A DNA stretch of 64,000 bases, taken from Sulfurimonas sp. GTDB taxonomy: Bacteria; Campylobacterota; Campylobacteria; Campylobacterales; Sulfurimonadaceae. The stretch spans positions 772,138 through 836,137 of the forward strand of contig NZ_JAQTOD010000001.1 of the NCBI RefSeq assembly GCF_028713515.1, written 5' to 3'. Below, piece after piece: positions 43,146 through 52,651 of the stretch. Under the pieces are notes generated by a model that saw only the letters and a program-made list of their open reading frames with translations, did no database searches and was not told where the DNA came from. Position 1 is the first letter of the stretch; every line of letters begins with the position of its first letter. Made by a program: the position numbers and the translations under genes.

Positions 43146-44591
43146 TTATTTTTTCTTTTTTGCTTTAGTTTCATTAGCTAATATAGAAAGTGCATTTTTA
43201 GCTTTAGCATTAGTAGGGTCAAGTTCAAGGATATTCATATAGTTCTCTTTTGCGGACTTGAAGTCACCTTTTTTATAATAAACATAACCTAAAGAGTCAT
43301 ATGCTTCCAGCATGGAAGCATCTTTATCAATTACTTCTTTTAAAACTTCCAAAGCTTCATCAAACCGCTCAAGATCACCGAGTGCAATCGCCATATTTAA
43401 AGTCGCAGGAAGGTAATCACTCTGAATAGCCAACGCTTTTTTATACTCTTTAATCGCTTCTTCTTTTTTATTTTCGTTAAAAAAATCTGCACCCTTTTCA
43501 AACAACGGTGCAGCCTGCTCTATTGCTGTCTCGGGCATTTTAACCTGATCAATATCTTCTGCCGCTACAATATAATTTGCTTTTGAATAATCACTATCAA
43601 AGTCAAATATCTCTATCTTTGAAAATGGAAGTACACTTATAGCAAATACCTCATCCACACCGCTTGTAAATTCTACAAAAGAGACAATTTTTCCTGTTTT
43701 AATATTCACTATCCAGACGCCGCTTACTCGTTTTAATAGTTTTGTGATCGGAAGACCACTAAATGTCGCGCTCTCTCTAACTTTTGATAGCCCTACAAAG
43801 GCAAAATCCCCAACAATTTGAAGTCCTCGCGTAAATCCAGGAAGAGATACCACTTCTATCAGCTTTTTCTTTTTAAAATCATAATAGGATAAAGCTCCTT
43901 TTCCTGACTCAAGAACCCATAGTTTCTCTTGGTGCCATCGTGGAGAATGTGGCATACTCAGCCCTTTGACTAAAATCTCATTGGTCTTTATATCCATTAA
44001 GATTCCGCCATTTGCTTTGTTGGATCTCCATCCTAGCGGCTCATCTGTCTCGCCAAGAGCTGTCACATATCTGGGTTCGCCATCACGAGTACAAAAACCA
44101 TTTAGATGACATTTGTCAATTGGCTGCAGGAGTGTTATAAACGGAGGTTTCCAGATTGGTTTAAAACTGCTGTTGGATTCTTTAATACATAGACATGAAA
44201 ATTTGGTATTAATAAAGTACAGTTCATTGTTGCAATATTCCATCTCATGAATATCGATGTCGGCCGTGAAGTGAATATTCTGTGGTAGATAGCACGCATC
44301 ATAGGTCTTTCCATCTTCGAGTTTACTGGTCACACTGCTGTAGTTTGCAAACTGGTAAATTCCATGTCCCAAACCCGCCCAAAGCTTCCCACTACTTGTA
44401 AACATTCCCATAGGGCGAGGAAAATCTTTATAACGGATGTCAAATGCATTATTATGCTGACCCATTATCATAATTTTACCACCTTGGTAGGTACTCATAA
44501 GAATAGTGCTTCTCATCTGTTTTAAGAATTCTACGATATTTACGGAGTAAGTAAAATCAATTTTCTGATTATCAAGTTTAGATGGTTTCAT
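43146..44591 (-). CDS. TIGR03032-family protein with C-terminal TPR repeats
   Basis: This 481-residue protein has no signal peptide. The N-terminal two-thirds (about 1-335) match the TIGR03032 (DUF4915-type) pattern of a beta-propeller-like fold, including R-P-M-G-M, the G-F-C-T-R-D-G-E-P-R-Y-V-T-A-L-G-E-T-D segment, M-P-H-S-P-R-W-H and L-P-G-F-T-R-G-L. From about 355 come three tetratricopeptide repeats (for example A-L-G-D-L-E-R-F-D-E-A-L and L-G-Y-V-Y-Y-K-K-G-D-F), ending in a lysine-rich tail. Its ATG overlaps the stop of the hydrolase gene. The family's function is unknown; TPRs suggest a protein partner, perhaps for the autotransporter operon. Confidence 0.82.
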   Translation of the reverse strand: MKPSKLDNQKIDFTYSVNIVEFLKQMRSTILMSTYQGGKIMIMGQHNNAFDIRYKDFPRPMGMFTSSGKLWAGLGHGIYQFANYSSVTSKLEDGKTYDACYLPQNIHFTADIDIHEMEYCNNELYFINTKFSCLCIKESNSSFKPIWKPPFITLLQPIDKCHLNGFCTRDGEPRYVTALGETDEPLGWRSNKANGGILMDIKTNEILVKGLSMPHSPRWHQEKLWVLESGKGALSYYDFKKKKLIEVVSLPGFTRGLQIVGDFAFVGLSKVRESATFSGLPITKLLKRVSGVWIVNIKTGKIVSFVEFTSGVDEVFAISVLPFSKIEIFDFDSDYSKANYIVAAEDIDQVKMPETAIEQAAPLFEKGADFFNENKKEEAIKEYKKALAIQSDYLPATLNMAIALGDLERFDEALEVLKEVIDKDASMLEAYDSLGYVYYKKGDFKSAKENYMNILELDPTNAKAKNALSILANETKAKKKK

Positions 44592-45412
44592 TATTTGACC
44601 TTTGTTAAAAATATCTGATATTCTTTTTCCAGCCTGTCATGGTGGGTTGCATTGACCTCATAATATTGAATCAATTCTTTATTTTTAAATCTGTTTCTAT
44701 AAGATATAAATACTTCTTTAGGAATAACAGTATCCTGTTTTCCAATCAGGTGTATTTGTGAAATATGTTCAAGTCTAGATGTAAAGTCAGCTGGATTCAA
44801 AGAACCACTCAATGTCGCAATATCGTGTATCTGCACCCATTTATCTGTATCCAGATTTCCAGCTACGGTAATAAGTAGTGTTACATCATTGCGCATTGCG
44901 GTACTGAGTGCCGCAACGGCTCCCCCACCTGAATATCCAATCAAAGTGAATGTGTTAATGTCATAATGTTTTTTCAAAGTATCAAGTGCCTGAGTATAAC
45001 TTTCAATCACTTCAGGACTGAAGCGTCTATTGCTCCAGTACTCTTGGTTGCATTGTGTGTCGTTGGTATATTGACACGGACGGGCTAAGTAGGCTTTGCA
45101 TCCGCTAGGATCAATCTTCATTAGTTTAGCCGCCAATGGGTTGATAGGTGTCGGATTGTCAGAGAGACGGGAGCTGGTAATCCATGAGAGTCCGTCTCCT
45201 TCGATATAAACCCGCATTACTTTATTCTCACACTGACTTGAAACAATGGAGGAGAGGGAAAAATGGGTTGTATGGATTATGGAAGCAGAAAGATTTTCAT
45301 CTGCCGCCAGAGTATTGAGTGTCTCCTGACGCTCTTGCGGAGTCGGAACCGTGCCACACCCCCATAATAGAAGGAGAATGATCGCAAAAGAGAATGAAGC
45401 GATATGGCTCAA
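44591..45412 (-). CDS. Alpha/beta-hydrolase lipoprotein
   Basis: This 273-residue protein has a lipoprotein signal: hydrophobic residues 8-17 then W-G-C with the lipidated cysteine at 19. An alpha/beta-hydrolase fold follows, with the nucleophile elbow G-Y-S-G-G (S161), a candidate aspartate at 227 in G-K-Q-D-T and a histidine at 257 or 258 in A-T-H-H-D-R. An esterase or lipase-like activity on a small ester is plausible; the substrate is unknown. The start is TTG with AAGGA 5 bases before it, 8 bases after the autotransporter stop. Its stop overlaps the TIGR03032 ATG, so the three genes are coupled. Confidence 0.82.
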   Translation of the reverse strand: MSHIASFSFAIILLLLWGCGTVPTPQERQETLNTLAADENLSASIIHTTHFSLSSIVSSQCENKVMRVYIEGDGLSWITSSRLSDNPTPINPLAAKLMKIDPSGCKAYLARPCQYTNDTQCNQEYWSNRRFSPEVIESYTQALDTLKKHYDINTFTLIGYSGGGAVAALSTAMRNDVTLLITVAGNLDTDKWVQIHDIATLSGSLNPADFTSRLEHISQIHLIGKQDTVIPKEVFISYRNRFKNKELIQYYEVNATHHDRLEKEYQIFLTKVK

Positions 45413-45420
45413 AGCATTCC

Positions 45421-48400
45421 TTAAAATTTGTATATGTATTTGGCTGAGAGCATATGGTTATCAAAACTGCTACCCTGTGCTTGATAGTTATACATAAAGT
45501 TCAGCTCACCACCAAGGATGTTTGCCATATCGTACCCAAGACCCACATTGTACCGCCAGCCACCATTATCGATACCAGCTGTTGTAAAATCCACTCCAGT
45601 TGCACCTTGGTACGAGGAAGTGACCGTTTGGGCATTATGGCGAAGATCGTATCCTACCTCCAGTTCACTTACTAATGCAGACTTTTTATCCAACTTATAG
45701 TCGATAATCGCTCCGCCCCCTATGATCAACTGAGTAGAGGTAAATGCATTAACATTCAGGTTCATGGCCCCTGCTCCGCTCTCACTGTATGAGGGACTAG
45801 TATTGTGACGGTAGGTTGTCTCAACAAGCGGACGGATGCTAAGAGCGCTATCAATTTTATAGTTTTGCATCAATTTCAAATCAAGCGACGCAGTTTTAGA
45901 AGTGTACTCAGCTTTCGCATGATCATAAGTTGGAAGAATCGTGCGTTCGCTATTGGTTTTTTGCCATGAATATCCTGCCTGATAAAGGAAATCAGTATTG
46001 CTATTAAGCGAGGTGTTTCCATAAATAAGTGCCGTGTAAATTTTTAGGTCGCTGGTTTGAGGCATACCGTTGATATCAACGCTTGCGGCAGTATAGAAGA
46101 GTGCCGCACCAAAACGCTGCTTCGGTGCCACTTCGGCGTCGTAACCCATTCCAAATCCGTATGATTTGACATTGAAGCCGTTAATACCATCTTTTTTATC
46201 TTGTTTGCCTTTACTTCCGAATGGTTTAATCCAGAGGTTCTGATCGCGTAGTGCGATATCCCCTGAGTTCATCCCACCTGAACCCATCGTGCTACTTTGA
46301 CGCACTCCGACCATACCTTGAATACTGTTTGCGATCTGAGTACTCGCAGTTGAAGTTGCAGCAGTAGCCATCGGAGTCGTGGACAAGATTGCATGAGCAA
46401 CTTCCGTATCGGTTCCTAGAGTATTCAATGCTGCGATATAGCTATTCATAGCCGTAAAACTTCCATTATCTTGAATAGTCTGCAGTGCATGCCCAGCCGC
46501 TTGTGTATTTGTGTTTCCCCCGCCAGCAACTACCGAATCAAGAAGCGTAGTTCCCTGAACAACATTTAAGTCGATAGTGTCTCCGTCCAAAACATACTCA
46601 AAATTCAGCAATGCCGAGTTATCAGTTACATTCAATGTTCCATCAAGTGTCAGATTTGTAGTGGCACTGACAACATCAGTTAGTGTTTTACCGACTAAAA
46701 TATTTTGATTAGCCCCACTCGTTAGGACATTAACATTGATTGTCGAACCGTTTGCAAAAGTAGCATTGTTAGTAGATAGTTGCGAATACTTATTGGTTAC
46801 AACTCCGTCCGCACTTGTATTTAGACCTATTTCCAAAATACCAGCAGACGATTGAATGAAATCGCCAACAGTTGCACGCGATGTCGAACTGTTTGCGTTG
46901 TATGGAAGCCTAATATTTCCATCATTGGTCAATGTTCCAAATACAGCTAAGTTACCATTGAGATTCCCCGTCGAAGTATTATGTATGCTAACATCACCTT
47001 GTGTTTGGAGAGAGTACCCTGACGCATCAGCTTGATTGTTAATAGTTGCCGTAATCGTACCACTATTGGTTATTGCCGATCCCATAGTGCTATTATTAAT
47101 CATAATTCCATAGGCGCTGTTTGTACCATCTATATTAATACTTCCCTCATTGCTTATCGTCGCAGAGGTATCCATACTAGCCATAATACCATAAGCATCT
47201 GTACCGCTTATACTAAAAGTTCCGCTCGTGCTGTTTTTAATATATGAGTTATCACGCAAATATCCACTATCTATACCTCTTGCCGTACTATTAGAACCCG
47301 CTGTCACACTAATTGTTCCGCCATTTGTGATGTGTGCTGTATTATATAAATTTCCCATATTAATTCCCACTGCACTACCATTATTACCTACTTCAGCACT
47401 GATTGTTTTACCACTTATATTGCTGATATATGATGAGTCACTCATATTTCCGATATAAATAGCTTTCGCGGAACCATTGTAGCCAGCTATTGCACTTATT
47501 GTTCCGCTGTTGATGATATGTGATGCACTGCTCATATTTCCAATATAGATGCCATATGCATTACTGTCATGATCTGCCGCCAATGCACTAATTGTTCCAC
47601 TATTGCTGATATATGATGATAGGCTTCCTATGTTGATACCTTTTGCTGCACCACCATAGCCTACTGTTGCGCTAATCGTTCCGCTGTTGCTGATATAAGA
47701 CGAATCAGACATATTCCCGATGTTTAAGCCATACGCATAACTGTCATGATCTGCCAACACACTGATTGTTCCAATATTGTTAACATAAGACAAATCAGCC
47801 ATATTCCCGATATTTAAGCCGTAGGCATAACCATGATGACCAGCTGTTGCGCTTATTGTTCCACTGTTACTGATGTATGATGAGGTTATCATATCTACTA
47901 TATAAATAGCTCTCGAAGAACCATAACTACCTACCGTTGCACTTATTGTTCCGCTATTGCTTATATATGATCCATCCACTTTTCCGGCATAGATTCCATA
48001 CGCAGTACCATTATCACCCGCCAATGCACTAATCGTTCCACTGTTCGTAATTGATGAATTATATATATATGTGCCGCTGTTACTATACATTCTAATGCCA
48101 TAAGCCCTGCCATCCGCTACTTCCGCACTGATAGATCCTGCATTTATGATGCTTGTATTATTAAGATAAATATAATCATTACCTGAATAAAAATCAATCC
48201 CAATCGCACTTGAACTTGTAGATGTTGCTGAAATTTCAGCACCTAATTCATTGGAAATCGTCGTATTATTTATATTTAAATAACCATTACTACGAAATTG
48301 AATTCCATACGCCTCATTTCCTGCTGTAGAACTGATGGTGCCGCTGTTGGTTAAGTGCAGCCCATCAACATTGTACGCGTATAGATCAATGCCTTTAGCT

Positions 48401-49128
48401 TGACCATTATCCGCCTGTGCCGAAATTACACCGGTTGTAGTACCATCTCCAGCATGGTTAGTAATCATGCCACTCAATGTGGTTGCGGAATCATTATAAA
48501 CATAGATTGCACTAGCATAATTACCGTTTGTTGTCTCAGTATGAATCAGTCCGCTATTGGCTATAGTTGAACCAGACTGAAAATTAATATCTTTAAAATT
48601 AAGACCGAAAGTAGAAGAGGTTATGGTGCCTGTAGCATCGTTGAGAATATGCATGAGCGAATCATGATATACAATATAAATCCCTTTGCCCTCACCTGTG
48701 GTAGTAGCAGCTATTGCCCCAGCGTTAGTAATGGTCACATCACCGACTGTAGGAGCTGATGAATCCCCCTTGATTGAAATTCCCGTGCTATTGCTGTTAT
48801 CTGTTGAATCAGCTGAGATTGTACCATTGTTGGTAATTGTAGTAGCGTATGATGAAGCTGACGGTCTTATAACATCTACCGCCGTTTGAAGCCCTGTATT
48901 TGATAACTCAATACTTCCTGTGCTCACCAGAAGATCAACATCGGTATCTCCTCCTCCTGAATAATCATATTGTTGGGTCGTTGTCTGAGTGGCAGTAATT
49001 ACCTCAGCAGCATAAAGACTCGTTCCAACCATCGATGAGCCTACCAGCAATGTAGAGACGACCAGAGAAATTTTCCCACCTTTTAATATGCGAAATCTCG
49101 ATTTATATTCATGGACACTGCGAAACAT
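45421..49128 (-). CDS. Repeat-rich type Va autotransporter
   Basis: This 1235-residue outer-membrane protein has an extended signal sequence (about 1-41, ending Y-A-A), a long passenger and a C-terminal beta-barrel. The passenger is built of glycine/asparagine/serine-rich strands typical of a beta-helix. The barrel (about 950-1235) starts after a linker with L-W-I-K-P-F and ends Y-I-Y-K-F, with the terminal phenylalanine recognised by BAM. Within the passenger, about nine units of 30-38 residues repeat the theme S-Y-I-S-N-S-G-T-I-S-A. No protease triad is seen, so adhesion or self-association is the likely role. It heads a three-gene operon with an alpha/beta-hydrolase and a TIGR03032 protein. 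Confidence 0.92.
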   Translation of the reverse strand: MFRSVHEYKSRFRILKGGKISLVVSTLLVGSSMVGTSLYAAEVITATQTTTQQYDYSGGGDTDVDLLVSTGSIELSNTGLQTAVDVIRPSASSYATTITNNGTISADSTDNSNSTGISIKGDSSAPTVGDVTITNAGAIAATTTGEGKGIYIVYHDSLMHILNDATGTITSSTFGLNFKDINFQSGSTIANSGLIHTETTNGNYASAIYVYNDSATTLSGMITNHAGDGTTTGVISAQADNGQAKGIDLYAYNVDGLHLTNSGTISSTAGNEAYGIQFRSNGYLNINNTTISNELGAEISATSTSSSAIGIDFYSGNDYIYLNNTSIINAGSISAEVADGRAYGIRMYSNSGTYIYNSSITNSGTISALAGDNGTAYGIYAGKVDGSYISNSGTISATVGSYGSSRAIYIVDMITSSYISNSGTISATAGHHGYAYGLNIGNMADLSYVNNIGTISVLADHDSYAYGLNIGNMSDSSYISNSGTISATVGYGGAAKGINIGSLSSYISNSGTISALAADHDSNAYGIYIGNMSSASHIINSGTISAIAGYNGSAKAIYIGNMSDSSYISNISGKTISAEVGNNGSAVGINMGNLYNTAHITNGGTISVTAGSNSTARGIDSGYLRDNSYIKNSTSGTFSISGTDAYGIMASMDTSATISNEGSINIDGTNSAYGIMINNSTMGSAITNSGTITATINNQADASGYSLQTQGDVSIHNTSTGNLNGNLAVFGTLTNDGNIRLPYNANSSTSRATVGDFIQSSAGILEIGLNTSADGVVTNKYSQLSTNNATFANGSTINVNVLTSGANQNILVGKTLTDVVSATTNLTLDGTLNVTDNSALLNFEYVLDGDTIDLNVVQGTTLLDSVVAGGGNTNTQAAGHALQTIQDNGSFTAMNSYIAALNTLGTDTEVAHAILSTTPMATAATSTASTQIANSIQGMVGVRQSSTMGSGGMNSGDIALRDQNLWIKPFGSKGKQDKKDGINGFNVKSYGFGMGYDAEVAPKQRFGAALFYTAASVDINGMPQTSDLKIYTALIYGNTSLNSNTDFLYQAGYSWQKTNSERTILPTYDHAKAEYTSKTASLDLKLMQNYKIDSALSIRPLVETTYRHNTSPSYSESGAGAMNLNVNAFTSTQLIIGGGAIIDYKLDKKSALVSELEVGYDLRHNAQTVTSSYQGATGVDFTTAGIDNGGWRYNVGLGYDMANILGGELNFMYNYQAQGSSFDNHMLSAKYIYKF
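47228..48130 (-). repeat. Imperfect tandem repeats encoding the autotransporter passenger
   Basis: About nine degenerate units of roughly 90-114 bases each encode S-Y-I-S-N-S-G-T-I-S-A-x-A-G-x-x-G-x-A-x-G-type sequence. On the plus strand, ATTGTTCC followed by ACTATTGCTGATATATGATGA or close variants recurs. Copies differ at many third positions, so the array is not freshly expanded. Confidence 0.8.
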
Positions 49129-49184
49129 TCTGTACCCCTCTTTATTTTAAAAACGCAATAAAAAAACATCTGACATCTGGTGTT

Positions 49185-49190
49185 ATTATA
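49185..49190 (-). promoter_or_regulatory. Candidate -10 element of the autotransporter operon
   Basis: TATAAT on the minus strand lies 57 bases before the autotransporter ATG, leaving a leader of about 50 bases that contains the tandem words ACATCTG ACATCTG (plus-strand reading). GAGGGG precedes the start codon by 6 bases. Confidence 0.5.
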
Positions 49191-49353
49191 CTGCTTTTAT
49201 AATTGATGTGCAGTCAAATCATAATTTTTTTAAATTTCTATGTATGAATAAGTATAACCAGATCATAAGCAAGATTTTTGTAGAATAATTTACCAATGAG
49301 AATGTATATTGCTTCACGCATATAAAAAAAATCATTATTACAAAGAGGCAAAC

Positions 49354-49608
49354 ATGGCTACATATATTAGCAATGGCAAAGAACTTCTAAATGTTGAGTA
49401 TGACGCGATTATAGAGATAAATGATGTAGTTGACGGTATGCGAGTAATCTCAAAAGATGTGCGAGGGGAAGAGTATGCTATCTTTATGTTGGAGCTAAAT
49501 AGCAATATCTGCTGTTATGTTTTTGATGAAGTTTTTATTATTGGGCGAGTCAGTGGATTTGAGACTCTCTCTGATGCAATACAAGCTTGGATTAATGAAG
49601 AAATTTAA
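49354..49608 (+). CDS. Conserved-looking small protein of unknown function
   Basis: This 84-residue acidic protein starts at ATG 49354, with AGAGG 5 bases before it; the longer frame from TTG 49309 is less likely. It has no signal peptide or membrane helix. Residues 1-70 look like a small beta-rich fold (alternating V-E-Y-D-A-I-I-E-I and V-I-S-K-D-V), with a cysteine pair in N-I-C-C-Y-V and a final helix. It is not recognised as a known family. It lies alone between the divergent autotransporter operon and guaB. Confidence 0.7.
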   Translation: MATYISNGKELLNVEYDAIIEINDVVDGMRVISKDVRGEEYAIFMLELNSNICCYVFDEVFIIGRVSGFETLSDAIQAWINEEI

Positions 49609-49653
49609 CAATAATTTAAAAACTACTTTACCTATTTTTAATCACAACAAAGA

Positions 49654-49659
49654 TATAAT
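49654..49659 (+). promoter_or_regulatory. Candidate -10 element of guaB
   Basis: A perfect TATAAT lies 52 bases before the guaB ATG, in an AT-rich region after the small unknown gene. Confidence 0.55.
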
Positions 49660-49687
49660 CCAAAGAATTTTATTGAAACATAAATAA

Positions 49688-51157
<1,470 letters not shown>

Positions 51158-51172
51158 CTATTAAGTATTATG

Positions 51173-51254
51173 CACTAAAACGAACGCGTCCGTTTTAGTG
51201 GGAGGGACTAAAGTCCCTTCCAATCCCCTAAAGCTACGAAAAACAAGTTTTTCG
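51173..51254. repeat. Triple-hairpin element between guaB and metY
   Basis: Three adjacent inverted repeats fill most of the spacer. They are CACTAAAACG/CGTTTTAGTG (51173-51200, loop 8), GGAGGGACT/AGTCCCTTCC (51201-51221, one bulge) and CGAAAAAC/GTTTTTCG (51237-51254, loop 2). The middle part is much richer in G and C than its surroundings. It may be a guaB terminator, a metY leader, or a non-autonomous repeat; no T-run follows the first two stems. Confidence 0.65.
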
Positions 51255-51344
51255 AGAAATACAAACTGTTTTTACACCTTTTTTTACAAAAGTGAGTAAC
51301 ATCAGATACCAATATTTTTAAAAATTTAAACACGAGATAATTAA

Positions 51345-52619
51345 ATGGATTTACAAACTATAGCACTTCATGCAGGTTATGAAAAAGATTCTAGTAGAAC
51401 CATGGCGGTTCCTATTTATCAAACAACTGCATATGATTTTGGAACGGCGGAATTTGCTGCGAGTAGTTTTAACCTCGAGCAAGGTACAGATCATGTTTAT
51501 ACAAGAGTTGGAAACCCTACTAACGCTATTTTAGAGAGAAGATTTGCTGAAGTTGAGGGTGGTAGTGCATGTCTCGCAGTTGCTAGCGGAATGGCGGCAA
51601 TATTTTACTCTGTTTTAAATGTAGCAGAATCCGGTGACAATATAGTTGTTTCCAACCAACTCTATGGAGGAACAATTACTCTGTTTAATCAAACACTTAA
51701 AAAACTAGGTATAGAAGCAAGATTTTTTGATATCCACTCGCCTGAGAAAATAGAATCTTTGATTGATGATAAAACAAGATGTATCTTTTTTGAAGCAATA
51801 TCAAATCCTAGCATCGATGTGCCAGATTTTGATGAAATCATAAAAATATCTAACAAATATAATATTCTAACGGTTGTAGACAACACGGTTGCTACGCCTA
51901 TACTGTTTCAGCCACTTCTTTTAGGTGCAGATATTGTTATTCATAGTGCTAGCAAATACACTACAGGTCAAGGAACTGCTCTTGGTGGATTTATAGTAGA
52001 GAGAAAAGATTTATCTCATAAAATAAAAGGTAACCGTCGTTATCCATATTTTAATGAGCCAGAACTTAGCTATAACGGTTTAGTCTTTGCGGATTCCGTA
52101 GTAAGTGGAATGCTCTTTACCTTCAGAGCAAGGATGATACTCCTAAGAGATACTGGTGCCGTAATCAGTCCATTCAACTCTTGGCTACTGATACAAGGTT
52201 TAGAGACGCTCTCTCTTCGCATGAGAGAACACTCTAAAAACGCTCTATTATTTGCAGAGTTTTTAGAGTCTCATCCAAAAGTCAAAAAAGTAAACTACCC
52301 AGGATTAAAGAGTAATGCAAACTATAAAAATGCTCAAAAGTATTTTCAAGATGGTGCTTGTAGTGGGCTTCTTAGTTTTGAGATAGAAAACCTTGAAATT
52401 GCAAAAAATATTTTGGATAAAGTTACTATTTTTTCTATAGTTGCAAATATCGGCGACTCAAAATCAATCATAACTCATCCTGCATCTACAACGCACCAAC
52501 AGTTGAAAGAAAAAGAACTCGAAGCTTGCGGTGTTCCAGCAGGACTTATCCGCATATCATGTGGGCTAGAGAACATAGCAGACCTTATAGCCGACATGAA
52601 ACAAGCACTAGAAGCATAA
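51345..52619 (+). CDS. metY: O-acetylhomoserine sulfhydrylase
   Basis: This 424-residue PLP enzyme of the Cys/Met metabolism family makes homocysteine from O-acetylhomoserine and sulfide. The PLP lysine lies in H-S-A-S-K-Y-T-T-G-Q-G (K near 206). The N-terminal H-A-G-Y, the Y-T-R-V-G-N-P-T-N motif and the C-terminal H-P-A-S-T-T-H and R-I-S-C-G-L-E motifs fit MetY rather than cystathionine enzymes, as does the length. Direct use of sulfide suits a sulfur-oxidising organism. It stands alone behind the triple-hairpin spacer and ends at a terminator. Confidence 0.93.
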   Translation: MDLQTIALHAGYEKDSSRTMAVPIYQTTAYDFGTAEFAASSFNLEQGTDHVYTRVGNPTNAILERRFAEVEGGSACLAVASGMAAIFYSVLNVAESGDNIVVSNQLYGGTITLFNQTLKKLGIEARFFDIHSPEKIESLIDDKTRCIFFEAISNPSIDVPDFDEIIKISNKYNILTVVDNTVATPILFQPLLLGADIVIHSASKYTTGQGTALGGFIVERKDLSHKIKGNRRYPYFNEPELSYNGLVFADSVVSGMLFTFRARMILLRDTGAVISPFNSWLLIQGLETLSLRMREHSKNALLFAEFLESHPKVKKVNYPGLKSNANYKNAQKYFQDGACSGLLSFEIENLEIAKNILDKVTIFSIVANIGDSKSIITHPASTTHQQLKEKELEACGVPAGLIRISCGLENIADLIADMKQALEA

Positions 52620-52627
52620 AAACTAAC

Positions 52628-52651
52628 TATAGCTCATTTTTTGAGCTATTT
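52628..52651. terminator. Bidirectional terminator between metY and pyk
   Basis: A perfect 8-bp stem (ATAGCTCA/TGAGCTAT) with a T5 loop lies between converging genes; the metY stop is 9 bases upstream and the pyk stop overlaps its edge. The T-run on either side is modest. Confidence 0.7.

Noticed and set aside
47032..47458. Plus-strand open frames opposite the autotransporter
   Set aside because: They follow from the biased codons of the repeats on the other strand.
47000..48200. CRISPR-like periodic repeats
   Set aside because: The repeats are imperfect, keep the reading frame of the autotransporter and have no uniform spacers.
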